Part shown: positions 1-14,954 of the stretch, in pieces
How positions within the stretch are numbered: position 1 is the first letter of the stretch
How the letters are laid out: the number at the start of each line of letters is the position of its first letter
Notes under the pieces: generated by a model
What the model was told of the DNA's origin: nothing
The model's database searches: none
What the model saw: only the letters and a program-made list of their open reading frames with translations
Position numbers and translations under genes: made by a program
Source: Avena insularis
Taxonomy: Eukaryota > Streptophyta > Magnoliopsida > Poales > Poaceae
Direction: 5' to 3'
NCBI GenBank assembly: GCA_023614405.1
Contig: CM042694.1
Coordinates: 356,146,010-356,210,009 of the forward strand
Length of the DNA: 64,000 nucleotides

Positions 1-1332
1 GAGTCATTGCATGTGTGTTCTTTTCACATACCACATATGGATCCACCAGTGTCATTGCATGTGTGCTCTTTTCACAATCCACCTATGGATCCACCAGTGT
101 CATTGCATGTGTGTTCTTTTTACTAACAACAACCAGAGTCATTGCATGTGTGTTCTTTTTACTAACAACCAGAGTCATTGAAATGTGTGTTCTCTTCAGA
201 GACCACACATGGATCCACCAGTGTCATTGCATGTGTGTTCTTTTCACAATCCACCTATGCATCCACTAGTATCATTGCATGTGTGTTCTTTTTACTAACA
301 ACAACTAGAGTCATTTTATGACTGTTCTTTTCACATACCACATATGGATCCACAAGTGTCATTGAAATGTGTGTTCTCTTCGGAGACCACACATGGAACC
401 ACCAGTGTCATTACATGTGTGTTCTTTTTACTAACAACAACTGGAGTCATTAAATGTGTGTTCTTTTCACATACCACATATGGATCCACCGGTGTCATTA
501 CATGTGTGTTCTCTTCAGAGACCACAGATGGATCCACCAATGTCATTGCATGTGTGTTCTTTTTAGTAACAACAACCAGAGTCATTGAAATGTGTGTTCT
601 ATTCAGAGACCACACATGGATCCACCAGTGTCATTACATGTGTGTTCTTTTTACTAACAACAACTGGAGTCATTGCATGTGTGTTCTTTTCACATACCAC
701 ATATGGATCCACCAGTGTCATTGCATGTGTGCTCTTTTCAGAATCCACCTATGGATCCACCAGTGTCATTGCATGTGTGTTCTTTTTACTAACAACAACC
801 AGAGTCATTGCATGTGTGTTCTTTTTACTAACAACCAGAGTCATTGAAATGTGTGTTCTCTTCAGAGACCACACATGGATCCACCAGTGTCATTGCATGT
901 GTGTTCTTTTCACAATCCACCTATGCATCCACTAGTATCATTGCATGAGTGTTCTTTTTACTAACAACAACTAGAGTCATTTTATGACTGTTCTTTTCAC
1001 ATACCACATATGGATCCACAAGTGTCATTGAAATGTGTGTTCTCTTCGGAGACCAGACATGGATCCACCAGTGTCATTACATGTGTGTTCTTTTTACTAA
1101 CAACAACTGGAGTCAGTAAATGTGTGTTCTTTTCACATAACACATATGGATCCATCGGTGTCATTGCATGTGTGTTCTCTTCAGAGACCACACATGGATC
1201 CACCACTGTCATTACATGTGTGTTCTTTTTAGTAACAACAACCAGAGTCATTGAAATGTGTGTTCTCTTTAGAGACCACACCTGGATCCACCAGTGTCAT
1301 TGCATGTGTGTTCTTTTTACTAACAACAACTG
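1..1332 (+). repeat. Two copies of a 666-bp higher-order repeat
   Basis: The sequence from 1 is repeated from 667 with the same module order and the same rare variants, for example the ctatgcatccactagt module at 257-272 and 923-938, and the E module at 309-323 and 975-989. The offset is exactly 666 bp throughout. A third partial copy starts at 1333 but changes module order after about 50 bp. This is a recent segmental duplication of about 14 units, not simple unit-by-unit amplification. Confidence 0.85.
309..323. repeat. Palindromic E-module (first of about 30 in the array)
   Basis: AGTCAT-TTT-ATGACT here is a perfect 6-bp inverted repeat with a 3-bp spacer. The same feature, usually with spacer TTC, recurs for example near 975, 1732, 2354, 3205, 3602, 4357, 5111, 6075, 7184, 8117, 9053, 10169, 11051, 11986, 13744, 14627, 16310, 16974 and 17108. 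Some copies have a broken arm, for example gagtcatttcgtgact near 2131. Each is followed by an A-like ending and usually a C module. TGACT/AGTCA resembles a bZIP half-site, but binding is conjecture. Confidence 0.7.
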
Positions 1333-4300
1333 GAGTCATTGCATGTGTGTCCTTTTCACATACCATATATGAATCCACCAGTGTCATTGCATGTGTTCTC
1401 TTTTTACTAACAACAACCAGAGTCATTGCATGTGTGTTCTCTTAAGAGACCACACATGGATCCACCAGTGTCATTGCATGTGTGTTCTTTTTACTAACAA
1501 CAACTAGAGTCATTGAAATATGTGTTCTCTTCAGAGACCACACATGGATCCACCAGTGTCATTGCATGTGTGTTCTTTTTACTAACAACAACCAGAGTCA
1601 TTGCATGTGTGTTCTTTTCACATGCAACATATGGATCCACCAGTGTCATTGCATGTGTGTTCTTGTCACAATCCACCTATGGATCCACCAGTGTCATTGC
1701 ATGTGCGTTCTTTTTACTAACAACAACTAGAGTCATTTCATGACTGTTCTTTTGACATACCACATATGGATCTACTGGTGTTATAACATGTGTGTTCTTG
1801 TTACTAACAACAACCAGAGTCAATGCATGTGTGTTCTCTTCAGAGACCACACATGGATCCACCAGTGTCATTTCATGTGTGTTCTTTTTAGTAACAACAA
1901 CCAGAGTCATTGAAATGTGTGTTCTCTTCAGAGACCACACATGGATCCACCAGTGTCATTGCATGTGTGTTCTTTTTACTAACAACAACCAGAGTCATTG
2001 CATGTGTGTTCTTTTCACATGCCACATATAGATCCACCAGTGTCATTGCATGTGTGTTCTTTTCACATGCCACATATGGATCCACCAGTGTCATTGCATG
2101 TGTGTTCTTTTTACTAACAACAACTGGAGTCATTTCGTGACTGTTCTTTTCACATACCACATATGGATCCACCAGTGTCATTGCATGTGTGTTCTTGTTA
2201 CTAACAACAACCAGAGTCATTGCATGCGTCTTCTTTTCACATACCACATTTGGATCCACCAGTGTCATTGCATGTGTGTTCTTTTCACAATCCACCTATG
2301 GATCCACCAGTGTCATTGCATGTGTGTTCTTTTTACTAACAACAACTAGAGTCATTTCATGACTGTTGTTTTCACATACCACATATGGATCCACCAGTCA
2401 TTGAAATGTGTGTTCTCTTCAGAGACCACACATGGATCCACTAGTGTCATTACATGTGTGTTGTTTTTAATAACAACAACTAGAGTCATTGCATGTGTGT
2501 TCTTTTCTCATACCACATATGGATCCACTGGTGTCATTGCATGTGTGCTCGTTTTACTAACAACAACCAGAGTCATTGCATGTGTGTTCTCTTTAGAGAC
2601 CACACATGGATCCACCAGTGTCATTGCATGTGTGTTATTTTTACTAACAACTACCAGAGTCATTGAAATGTGTGTTCTCTTCAGATACCACACATGGATC
2701 CACCAGTATCATTGCATGTGTGTTCTTGTTACTAAGTACAACTAGAGTCATTGCATGTGTGTTCTTTTCACATACCACATATGGTTCCACCAGTGTCATT
2801 GCATGTGTGTTCTTTTCACAATCCACCTATGGATCCACCAGTGTCAATGCATGTGTGTTCTTTTTACTAACAACAACCAGAGTCATTGAAATGTGTGTTC
2901 TTTTCACATACCACCTATGGATCCACCAGTGTCATTGCATGTGTATTCTTTTTACTAACAACAACCAGAGTCATTGCATGTGTGTTCTGTTCAGAGACCA
3001 CATATGGATCCACCAGTATCATTGAAATGTGTGTTCTCTTCGGAGACCACAAATGGATCCACCAGTGTTAATGCATGTGTGTTCTTTTCACATACCACAT
3101 ATGGATCCACTAGTGTCATTGCATGTGTGTTCTTTTCACAATCCACCTATGGATCCATGAGTGTCATTGCATGTGTGTTCTTTTTTACTAACAACAACTG
3201 GAGTCATTTCATGACTGTTCTTTTCACATACCACATATGGATCCACCAGTGTCATTGAAATGTGTGTTCTTTTTACTAACAACAACCAGAGTCATTGCAT
3301 GTGTGTTCTCTTCAGAGACCACACATGGATCCACCGGTGTCATTGCATGTGTGTTCTTTTAACTAACAACAACCAGAGTCATTGCATGTGTGTTCTCTTC
3401 CGAGACCAGACATGGATCCACCAGTGTCATTGCATGTGTGTTCTTGTTACTAATAACAACCAGAGTCATTTCGTGTGTGTTCTATTCACATACAACATAC
3501 GGATCCGCCAGTGTCATTGCATGTGTGTTCTTTTCACAATCCACCTATGGATCCACCAGTGTCATTGCATGTGTGTTCTTTTTACTAACAACAACTGGAG
3601 TCATTTCATGACTGTTCCTTTCAGATACCACATATGGATCCACCAGTATCATTGAAATGTGTGTTCTCTCTAGAGACCACACATGGATCCTCCAGTGTCA
3701 TTACATGTGTGTGTTTTACTAACAACAACTGGAGTCATTGCATGTGTTTTTTTTTCACATACCACATATGGATCCACCGGTGTCATTGCATGTGTGCTCT
3801 TTTCACAATCCACCTATGGATCCACCAGTGTCATTCCATGTGTGTTCTTTTTACCAACAACCACCAGAGTTATTGCATGTGTGTTCTCTTCAGAGAGCAC
3901 ACATGGATCTACGAGTGTCATTGCATGTGTGTTCTTTTTAATAACAACAAACAAAGTCAGTGAAATGTGTGTTCTCTTCAGAGACCACACATGGATCCAC
4001 CAGTGTCATTGCATGTGTGTTCTTGTTACTAAGTACAACCAGAGTCATTGCATGTGTGTTCTCTTAAGAGACCACACATGGATCCACCAGTGTCATTGCA
4101 TGTGTGTTCTTTTTACTAACAAAAACTAGAGTCATTGAAATGTGTGTTCTCTTCAGAGACCACACATGGATCCACCAGTGTCATTGCATGTGTATTCTTT
4201 TTACTAACAACAACCAGAGTCATTGCATGTGTGTACTTTTCACATACCACATATGGATCCACCAATGTCATTGCATGTGTGTTCTTTTCACAATCCACCT

Positions 4301-7300
4301 ATGGATCCACTAGTGTCATTGCATGTGTGTTCTTTTTACTAACAACAACTGGAGTCATTTTATGACTGTTCTTTTCACATACCACATATGGATCCACCAG
4401 TGCCATTGAAATGTGTGTTCTCTTCAGAGACCACACATGGATCCACCAGCGTCATTACATGTGTGTTCTTTTTACTAACAACAACTGGAGTCATTGCATG
4501 TGTGTTCTTTTCACATACCACATATAGATCCGCCGGTGTCATTGCATGTTTGCTCTTTTTACTAACAACAACCCGAGTCATTGCATGTGTGTTCTCTTCA
4601 GAGACCACACATGAATCCACCAGTATCACTGCATGTGTGTTCTTTTTACTAACAACAAACAGAGTCATTGAAATGTGTGTTCTCTTTAGAGACCACACAT
4701 GGATCCACCAGTGTCATTGCATGTGTGTTCTTTTTACTAACAACAACCAGAGTCATTGCATGTGTGCTCTTTTCACATACCACATATGGATCCACCGGTG
4801 TCATTGCATGTGTGCTCTTTTCACAATCCACCTATGGATCCACCAGTGTCATTGGATGTGTGTTCTTTTTACTAATAACAATTGGAGTCATTGGATGTGT
4901 GTTCTCTTCTAAGACCACACATGGATCCACCAGTGTTATTGCATGGGTGTTCTTTTTACTAACAACAACCAGAGTCATTGCATGTGTGTTCTTTTCACAT
5001 GCCACATATGGATCCACCAGTGTCATTGCATGTGTGTTCTTTTCACAATCCACCTATGGATCCACCAGTGTCATTGCATGTGTGTTATTTTTACTAATAA
5101 CAACTGGAGTCATTTCATGACTGTTCTTTTCACATAACACATATGGATCCACCAGTGTCATTCCATGTGTGTTCTTGTTACTAACAACAACCAGAGTCAT
5201 TGCATGTGTGTTCTTTTTACATACCACAATGGATCCACCAGTGTCATTGCATGTGTGTTCTTTTCACAGTCCACCTATGGATCCACCAGTGTCATTGCAT
5301 GTGTGCTCTTTTTACTAACAACAACCAGAGTCATTGCATGTGTGTTCTCTTTAGAGACCACAAATGGATCCACCAGTGTCATTGCATGTGTGTTCTTTTT
5401 ACTAACAACTACCAGAGTCATTGAAATGTGTGTTCTCTTCAGAGACCACACATGGATCCACCAGTGTCATTGCATGTGTGTTCTTGTTAACAAGTACAAC
5501 TGGAGTCATTGCATGTATGTTCTTTTCACATACCACATATGGATCCACCAGTGTCATTGCATGTGTGTTATTTGTACTACCAACAACCAGAGTCATTTAA
5601 ATGTGTGTTCTTTTCACATACCACCTATGGATCCACCAGTGTCATTGCATGTGTGTTCTTTTTACTAACAACAACCAGAGTCATTAAAATGTGTATTCTC
5701 TCCACACATGGATCCACCAGTGTCATTGCATGTGTGTTCTTGTTACTAAGTACAACCAGAGTCATTGCATGTGTGCTCTTTTCAGAATCTACCTATGGAT
5801 CCAACAGTGTCATTGCATGTGTGTTCTTTTTACTAACAACAAACCAGAGTCATTGAAATGTGTGTTCTCTTCAGAGACAACACATGGATCCACCAATGTC
5901 ATTGCATGTGTGTTCTTTTTTGCTAACAACAACCAGTGGCATTGCATGTGTGTTCTTTTCACATACCACATATGGATCCACCAGTGTCATTGCATGTGTG
6001 TTCTTTTCACAATCCACCTATGGATCCGCCAGTGTCATTGCATGTGTGTTCTTTTTACTAACAACAACTGGAGTCATTTCATGACTTTTCTTTTCACATA
6101 ACACATATGGATCCACCAGTGTCATTGCATGTGTATTCTTGTTACTAACAACAACCAGAGTCATTGCATGTGTGTTCTTTTCACATACCAAATATGGATC
6201 CAGCAGTGTCATTGCATGTGTGTTCTTTTCACAATCTTCCTATGGATCCACAGTGTCATTGCATGTGTGTTCTTTTTACTAACAAAACCTAGAGTCATTT
6301 CATGACTATTCTTTTCACATACCACATATGGATCCACCAGTGTCATTGAAATGCGTGTTCTCTTCAGAGACCACACATGGATCCACCGGTGTCATTGAAA
6401 TGTGTGTTATTTTTACTAACAACAACTGGAGTAATTGCATGTGTGTTCTTTTCACATACCACATATGGATCCACCGGTGTCATTGCATGTGTGCTCTTTT
6501 TACTAACAACAACCAGAGTCATTGCATGTGTGTTCTCTTTAGAGACCACACATGGATCCACCAGTGTCATTGCATGTGTGTTCTTTTTACTAACAACTAC
6601 TAGAGTCATTGAAATGTGTGTTCTCTTCAGAGACCACACATGGATCCACCAGTGTCATTGCATGTGTGTTCTTGGTACTAAGTACAACTGGAGTCATTGC
6701 ATGTGTGTTCTTTTCACATACCACATATGGATCCACAGTGTCATTGCATGTGTGCTTTTTTACTAACAACAACCAGAGTCATTTCCTGTGTGTTCTTTTC
6801 ACGTACCACATATGGATCCACCAGTGTCATTCAAATGTGTGTTCTCTTCAAAGACCACATATTGATCCACCAGTGTTATTGCATGTGTGTTTTTGTTACT
6901 AACAACAACTAGAGTCATTGCGTGTTTGTTCTTTTCACATGCCACCTATGGATCCACCGGTGTCATTGCATGTGTGCTCTTTTCACAATCCACCTATGGA
7001 TCCACCAGTGTCATTGCACGTGTGTTCTTTTTACTAACAGCAACTAGAGTCATTGCATGTGTGTTCTTTTCACATACCACATATGGATCCACCAGTGTCA
7101 TTGCATGTGTGTTCTTTTCAAATACCACCTATGGATCCAAAGTGTCATTGCATGTGTGCTCTTCTTACTAACAACAACTGGAGTCATTTCATGACTATTC
7201 TTTTCACATACCACATATGGATCCACAAGTGTCATTGAAATGTGTGTTCTCTTCAGAGACCACACATGGATCCACCAGTGTTAATGCATGTGTGTTCTTG

Positions 7301-8159
7301 TTACTAACAACAACCAGAGTCATTGCATGTGTGTTCTTTTCACATACCACATATGGATCCACCAGTGTCATTGCATGTGTGTTCTTTTCACAATCCACCT
7401 ATGGATCCACCAGTGTCATTGCATGTGTGTTCTTTTTACTAACAACAACCAGAGTCATTGGATGTGTGTTCTCTTCAGAGACAACACATGGATCCACCAG
7501 TGTCAATGCATGTGTATTCTTTTTACTAACAACAACCAGAGTCATTGAAATGTGTGTTCTCTTGAGAGACCACACATGGATCCACTAGTGTCATTGCATG
7601 TGTGTTCTTGTTACTAAGTACAACCAGAATCATTGCATGTGTGTTCTTTTCACAATCCACATATGGATCCACCAGTGTCATTGCATATGTGCTTTTTTTA
7701 CTAACAACAACCAGAGTCATTTCATGTGTGTTATTTTCACATACCACATATGGATCCACCAGTGTCATTGAAATGTGTGTTCTCTTCAGAGACCACACAT
7801 GGATCCACCAGTGTCATTGCATGTGTGTTCTTTTTACTAACAACAACTGGAGTCGTTGCATGTGTGTTCTTTTCAGAATCCACATATGGATCCACCAGTG
7901 TCATTGCATGTGTGTTCTTTTTTCTAACAACAACCAGAGTCATTGAAATGTGTGTTCTCTTTAGAGACCACACATGGATCCACCAGTGTCATTGCATGTG
8001 TGTTCTTTTTACTAACAACAACCAGTGGCATTGCATGTGTGTTCTTTTCACATACCACATATGGATCCACCAGTGTCATTGCATGTGTGGTTTTTTTACT
8101 AACAATAAGCAGAGTCATTTCATGACTGTTCTTTTCACATACCACATATGAATCACAAG

Positions 8160-8599
8160 TGCCATTGAAATGTGTGTTCTTTTTAGAGACCACACATGGA
8201 TCCACCAGTGTCATTGCATGTGTGTTCTTTTTCCTAACAACAACTGGAGTCATTGCATGTGTGTTCTTTTCATATACCACATATGGATCCACCGGTGTCA
8301 TTGCATGTGTGCTCTTTTCACAATCCACCTATGGATCCACCAGTCTCATTGCATGTATGTTCTTTTTACTAACAACAACTGGAGTCATTTCATGACTTCT
8401 CTTTTCACATACCACATATGGATCCACCAGTGTCATTTAAATGTGTGTTGTCTTCAGAGACCACACATGGATCCACCAGTGTCATTGCATGTGTGTTCTT
8501 TTTACTAACAAAAACTGATGTCATTGCATGTGTGTTCTTTTCACATACCACATATGGAACAACCAGAGTCATTGGATGTGTGCTCTTTTCACAATCCAC
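8160..8599 (+). repeat. Segment duplicated at 11,096-11,535 within the array
   Basis: Module order and private variants (gtgccattg start, ttttcctaacaac, catataccacat, cagtctcattgcatgtatg, ggaacaaccagagtcattgg) recur at a constant offset of 2,936 bp, with substitutions but no net indel over about 440 bp. This supports block duplication by unequal exchange or replication slippage at a scale of several kilobases. Confidence 0.8.
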
Positions 8600-11500
8600 C
8601 TATGGATCCACCAGTGTCATTGCATGTGTGTTCTTTTTACTATCAACAACATGTTTCTTTGCATGTGTGTTCTTTTCACATTCCACATATGGATCCACCA
8701 GTGTCATTGCATGTGTGCTCTTTTTACTAATAACAACCAGAGGCATTGCATGTGTGTTCTCTTCAGAGACCACACATGGATCCACCAGTGTCATTGCATG
8801 TGTGTTCTTTTTACTAACAACAACCAGAGTCATTGCACGTGTGTTCTTTTCCGAGACCCCACATGGATCCACCAGTGTCATTGCATGTATGTTCTTGTTA
8901 CTAACAACAACCAGAGTCATTTCATGTGTGTTCTTTTCACATACCACATATGGATACACAAGTGTTATTGCATGTGTGTTCTTTTCACAATCCACCTATG
9001 GATCCACCAGTGTCATTGCATGTGTGTTCTTTTTACTAACAACAACTGGAGTCATTTCATGACTGTTCTTTTCACATACCACATATGGGTCCACCAGTGT
9101 CATTGAAATGTGTGTTCTCTTCAGAGACCACACATGGATCCACCAGTGTCATTACATGTGTTTTCTTTTTACTAACAACAACTGGAGTCATTGCATGTGT
9201 GTTCTTTTCACATACCACATATGGATCCACCGGTGTCATTGCATGTGTGCTCTTTTCACAATCCACCTATGTATCCACCAGTGTCATTGCATGTGTGTTC
9301 TTTTTACTAACAACAACTAGAGTCATTGAAATGTGTGCATTTTTCACATACCACCTATGGATCCACTTGTGTCACTGCATGTGTGTTCTTTTTACTAACA
9401 ACAACCAGACTCATTGCATGTGTGTTCTGTTCAGAGACCACACATGGATCCATCAGTGTCATTGCATGTGTGTTCTTTTTACTAACAACAACCGGAGTCA
9501 TTGAAATGTGTGTTCTCTTCAGAGACCACACATGGATCCACCAGTGTCATTGCATGCGTGTTCTTGTTACTAAGTACAACCAAAGTCATTGCATGTGTGT
9601 TCTTTTCAAATACCACATATGGATCCACCAGTGTCATTGCATGTGTGGTTTTTTTACTAACAACAACCAGAGTCATTTCATGTTTGTTCTTTTCACATAC
9701 CACACATGGATCCACCGGTGTCATTGCATGTGTGTTCTTGTTACTAACAACAACCAGAGTCATTGCATGTGTGTTCTTTTCACATACCACATATGGATCC
9801 ACCACTGTCATTGCATGTGTGTTCTTTTGACAATCCACCTATGGATCCACCAGTGTCATTGCATGTGTGTTCTTTTTACTAACAACAACTAGACTCATTT
9901 CATGACTGTTGTTTTCACATACCACATATGGATCCACAAGTGTCATTGAAATCTGTGTTCTCTTCAGAGACCACACATGGATCCACCACTGTCATTGCAT
10001 GTGTGTTCTTTTTAATAACAACAACCGGAGTCATTGCATGTGTGTTCTTTTCACATACCACATATGGATCCACCAGTGTCATTGCATGTGTGCTCTTTTC
10101 ACAAACCACCTATGGATCCACCAGTCTCATTGCATGTGTGTTCTCTTTACTAACAACAACTGGAGTCATTTCATGACTTTTCTTTTCACATACCACATAT
10201 GGATCCACCAGTGTCATTGCATGTGTGTTCTTTTTACTAACAACAACTGGTGTCATTGCATATGTGTTCTTTTCACATACCACATATGGAACAACCCGAG
10301 TCATTGCATGTGTGCTCTTTTCACAATCCACCTATGGATCCACCAGTGTCATCGCATGTGTGTTCTTTTTACTAACAACAATCAGAGTCATTGCATGTGT
10401 GTTCTTTTCACATACCACATATGGATCCACCAGTGTCATTGCATGTGTGCTCTTTTTACTAACAACAACCAGAGTCATTGCATGCGTGTTCTCTTCAGAG
10501 ACCACAGATGGATCCACCAGTGTCATTGCATGTGTGTTCTTTTTACTAACAACAACCAGAGTGACTGCATGTGTGTTCTCTTCAGAGACCACAGATAGAT
10601 CCACCAGTGTCATTGCATGTATGTTCTTGTTACTAACAACAACCAGAGTCATTGCATGTGTGTTCTTTTCACATAGCACATATGGATCCACTAGTGTCAT
10701 TGCAGGTGTGTTCTTTTCACATACCACATATGGATCCACCAGTGTCATTACATGTGTGGTTTTTTACTAACAATAAGCAGAGTCATTTTATGTGTGTTCT
10801 TTTCACATACGACATATGGATCCACTAGAGTCATTGAGATGTGTGTTCTCTTCAGAGACCACACATGGATCCACCAGTGTCATTGCATGTGTGTTCTTGT
10901 TACTAACAACCAGAGTCATTGCATGTGTGTTCTTTTCACATACCACATATGGATCCAGCAGTGTCATTGCATGTGTGTTCTATTCACAATCCACCTATGG
11001 ATCCACAGTGTCATTGCATGTGTGTTCTTTTTACTAACAAAACGTAGAGTCATTTCATGACTGTTCTTTTCACATACCACATATGGATCCACAAGTGCCA
11101 TTGAAATGTGTGTTCTCTTCAGAGACCACACATGGATCCACCAGTGTCATTGCATGTGTGTTCTTTTTCCTAACAACAACTGGAGTCATTGCATGTGTGT
11201 TCTTTTCATATACCACATATGGATCCACCAGTGTCATTGCATGTGTGCTCTTTTCACAATCCACCTATGGATCCACCAGTCTCATTGCATGTATGTTCTT
11301 TTTACTAACAACACTTGGAGTCATTTCATGACTTTTCTTTTCACATACCACATATGGATCCACCAGTGTCATTTAAATGTGTGTTATGTTCAGAGACCAC
11401 ACATGGATCCACCAGTGTCATTGCATGTGTGTTCTTTTTACTAACAACAACTGGAGTCGTTGCATGTGTGTTCTTTTCACATACCACATATGGAACAACC

Positions 11501-14500
11501 AGAGTCATTGGATGTGTGCTCTTTTCACAATCCACCTATGGATCCACCAGTGTCATTGCATGTGTGTTCTTTTTACTAACAACAACCGGAGTCATTGAAA
11601 TGTGTGTTCTCTTCAGAGACCACACATGGATCCACCAGTGTCATTGCATCTGTGTTCTTTTTCCTAACAACAACCAGTGGCATTGCATGTGTGTTCTTTT
11701 CAAATACCACATATGGATCCACCAGTGTCATTGCATGTGTGGTTTTTTACTAACAACAACCAGAGTCATTTCATGTGTGTTCTCTTCAGAGACCACACAT
11801 GGATCTCATGTCATTGCATGTGTGTTCTTGTTACTAACAACAACCAGAGTCATTGCATGTGTGTTCTTTTCACATACCACATATGGATCCAGCAGTGTCA
11901 TTGCATGTGTGTTCTTTTGACAATCCACCTATGGATCCACCAGTGTCATTGCATGTGTGTTCTTTTTACTAACAACAACTAGAGTCATTTCATGACTGTT
12001 CTTTTCACATACCACATGTGGATCCACAAGTGTCATTGAAATGTGTGTTCTCTTTAGTGACCACACATGGATCCACCAGTGTCATTGCATGTGTGTTCTT
12101 TTTTACTAACAACAACTGGAGTCATTGCATGTGTGTTAATTCACATACCACATATGGATCCACCGGTGTCATTGCATGTGTGCTCTTTTCACAATCCACC
12201 TATGGATCCACCAGTGTCATTGCATGTGTGTTCTTTTTACTAACAACAACCAGAGTCATTGAAATGTGTGTTCTTTTCACATACCACCTATGGATCCACC
12301 AGTGTCATTGCATGTGTGTTCTTTTTACTAACAACAACCAGACTCATTGCATGTGTGTTATGTTCAGAGACCACACATGGATCTACCAGTGTCATTGCAT
12401 GTGTGTTCTTTTTACTAACAACAACCAGAGTCATTGAAATGTGTGTTCTCTTCAGAGACCACACGTGGATCCACCAGTGTCATTGCATGTGTTCTCTTTT
12501 TCCTAACAACAACCAGTGGCATTGCATGTGTGTTCTTTTCACATACCACATATGGATCCACCAGTGTCATTGCATGTGTGGTTTTTTACTAACAACAACC
12601 AGAGTCATTTCATGTGTGTTCTTTTCACATACCACATATGGATCCACCAGAGTCATTGAAATGTGTGTTCTCTTCAGAGACCACACATGGATCAACCAGT
12701 GTCATTGCATGTGTGTTCTTTTTACTAACAACAACTAGAGTCATTGAAATGTGTGTTCTTTTCACATACCACCTATGGATCCACCAGTGTCATTGCATGT
12801 GTATTGTTTTTACTAACAACAACCAGACTCATTGCATGTGTGTTTTGTTCAGAAACCACACATGGATCCATATGTGTCATTGCATGTGTGTTCTTTTTAC
12901 TAACAACAACCGGAGTCATTGAAATGTGTGTTCTCTTCAGAGACCACACATGGATCCACTAGTGTCATTGCATCTGTGTTCTTTTTCCTAACAACAACCA
13001 GTGGCATTGCATGTGTGTTCTTTTCAAATACCACATATGGATCCACCAGTGTCATTGCATGTGTGGTTTTTTTACTAACAACAACCAGAGTCATTTCATG
13101 TGTGTTCTTTTCACATACCACACATGGATCCACCGGTGTCATTGTAATGTGTGTTCTCTTCAGAGACCACACATGGATCCACCAGTGTCATTGCATGTGT
13201 GTTCTTGTTACTAACAACCAGAGTCATTCCATGTGTGTTCTTTTCACATACCACATATGGATTCCCACACTGTGCTGTGTGTTCTTTTACTAACAACAAC
13301 CTGAGTCATTTCATGACTTTTTCTTTCACATACCACATATGGATCCAATTGTCATTGAAATGTGTGTTCTCTTCAAAGACCACACATGGATCCACCAAAG
13401 TGTCATTGCATGTGTTCTTTTCCTAACAACAACCAAGTGGTATTGCATGTGTTCTTTTCAAATACCACATATGGATCCACCAGTGTCATTGCATGTGTGG
13501 TTTTTTTACTAACAACAACCAGAGTCATTTCATGTGTGTTCTTTTCACATACCACACATGGATCCACTGGTGTCATTGCATGTGTGTTCTTGTTACTAAC
13601 AACCAGAGTCATTGCATGTGTGTTCTTTTCACATACCACATATGGATCCACCAGTGTCATTGCATGTGTGTTCTTTTGACAATCCACCTATGGATCCACC
13701 AGTGTCATTGCATGTGTGTTCTTTTTACTAACAACAACTAGAGTCATTTCATGACTGTTCTTTTCACATACCACATATGGATCCACAAGTGTCATTGAAA
13801 TGTGTGTTCTTCTTCGAGACCACACATGGATCCACCAGTTATTGCATGTGTGTTCTTTTACTAACAACAACCGAGTCATTGCATGTGTGTTCTTTTCAGA
13901 TACCACATATGGATCCACTAGTGTCATTGCATGTGTGCTCTTTTCACAAACCACCGATGGATCCACCACTCTCATTGCATGTGTGTTCTTTTTACTAACA
14001 ACAACTAGAGTCATTTCATGACTTTTCTTTTCACATACCACATATGGATCCACCAGTGTCATTGAAATGTGTGTTCTCTTCAAAGACCACACATGGATCC
14101 ATCAGTGTCATTGCATGTGTGTTCTTTTTACTAACAACAATTGGTGTCATTGCATGTGTGTTCTTTTCACATACCACATATGGAACTACCAGAGTCATTG
14201 CATGTGTGCTCTTTTCACAATCCACCAGTGTCATTGCATGTGTGTTCGTTTTACTAACAACAATCAGAGTCATTGCATGTGTGTTCTTTTCACATACAAC
14301 ATATGGATCCACCAGTGTCATTGCATGTGTGCTCTTTTTAGTAACAACAACCAGAGTCATTGCATGTGTGTTCTCTTTAGAGACCACACATGGATCCACT
14401 AGTGTCATTTCATGTGTGTTCTTTTTACTAACAACAAACAGAGTCATTGCATGTGTGTTCTCTTCAGAGACCACACATGGATCCACCAGTGTCATTGCAT

Positions 14501-14954
14501 TTGTGTTCTTGTTACTAACAACAACCAGAGTCATTGCATGTGTGTTGTTTTCACATACCACATATGGATCTACCAGTGTCATTGCATGTGTGTTCTTTTT
14601 ACTAACAACTACCAGAGTCACTGGAGTCATTTCATGACTGTTCTTTTCACATACCACATATGGATCCACCAGTGTCATTGAAATGTGTGTTCTCTTTAGA
14701 GACCACACATGGATCCACCAGTGTCATTCCATGTGTGTTCTTTTTACTAACAACAACTGGAGTCATTTTATGACTGTTCTTTTCACATACCACATATGGA
14801 TCCACCAGTGCCATTGAAATGTGTGTTCTCTTCAAAGACCCCACATGGATCCACTAGTGTCATTGCATGTGTGTTCTTTTTACTAACAACAACTGGAGTC
14901 ATATCATGACTATTCTTTTCATATACCACATATGGATCCACCAGTGTCATTGAA

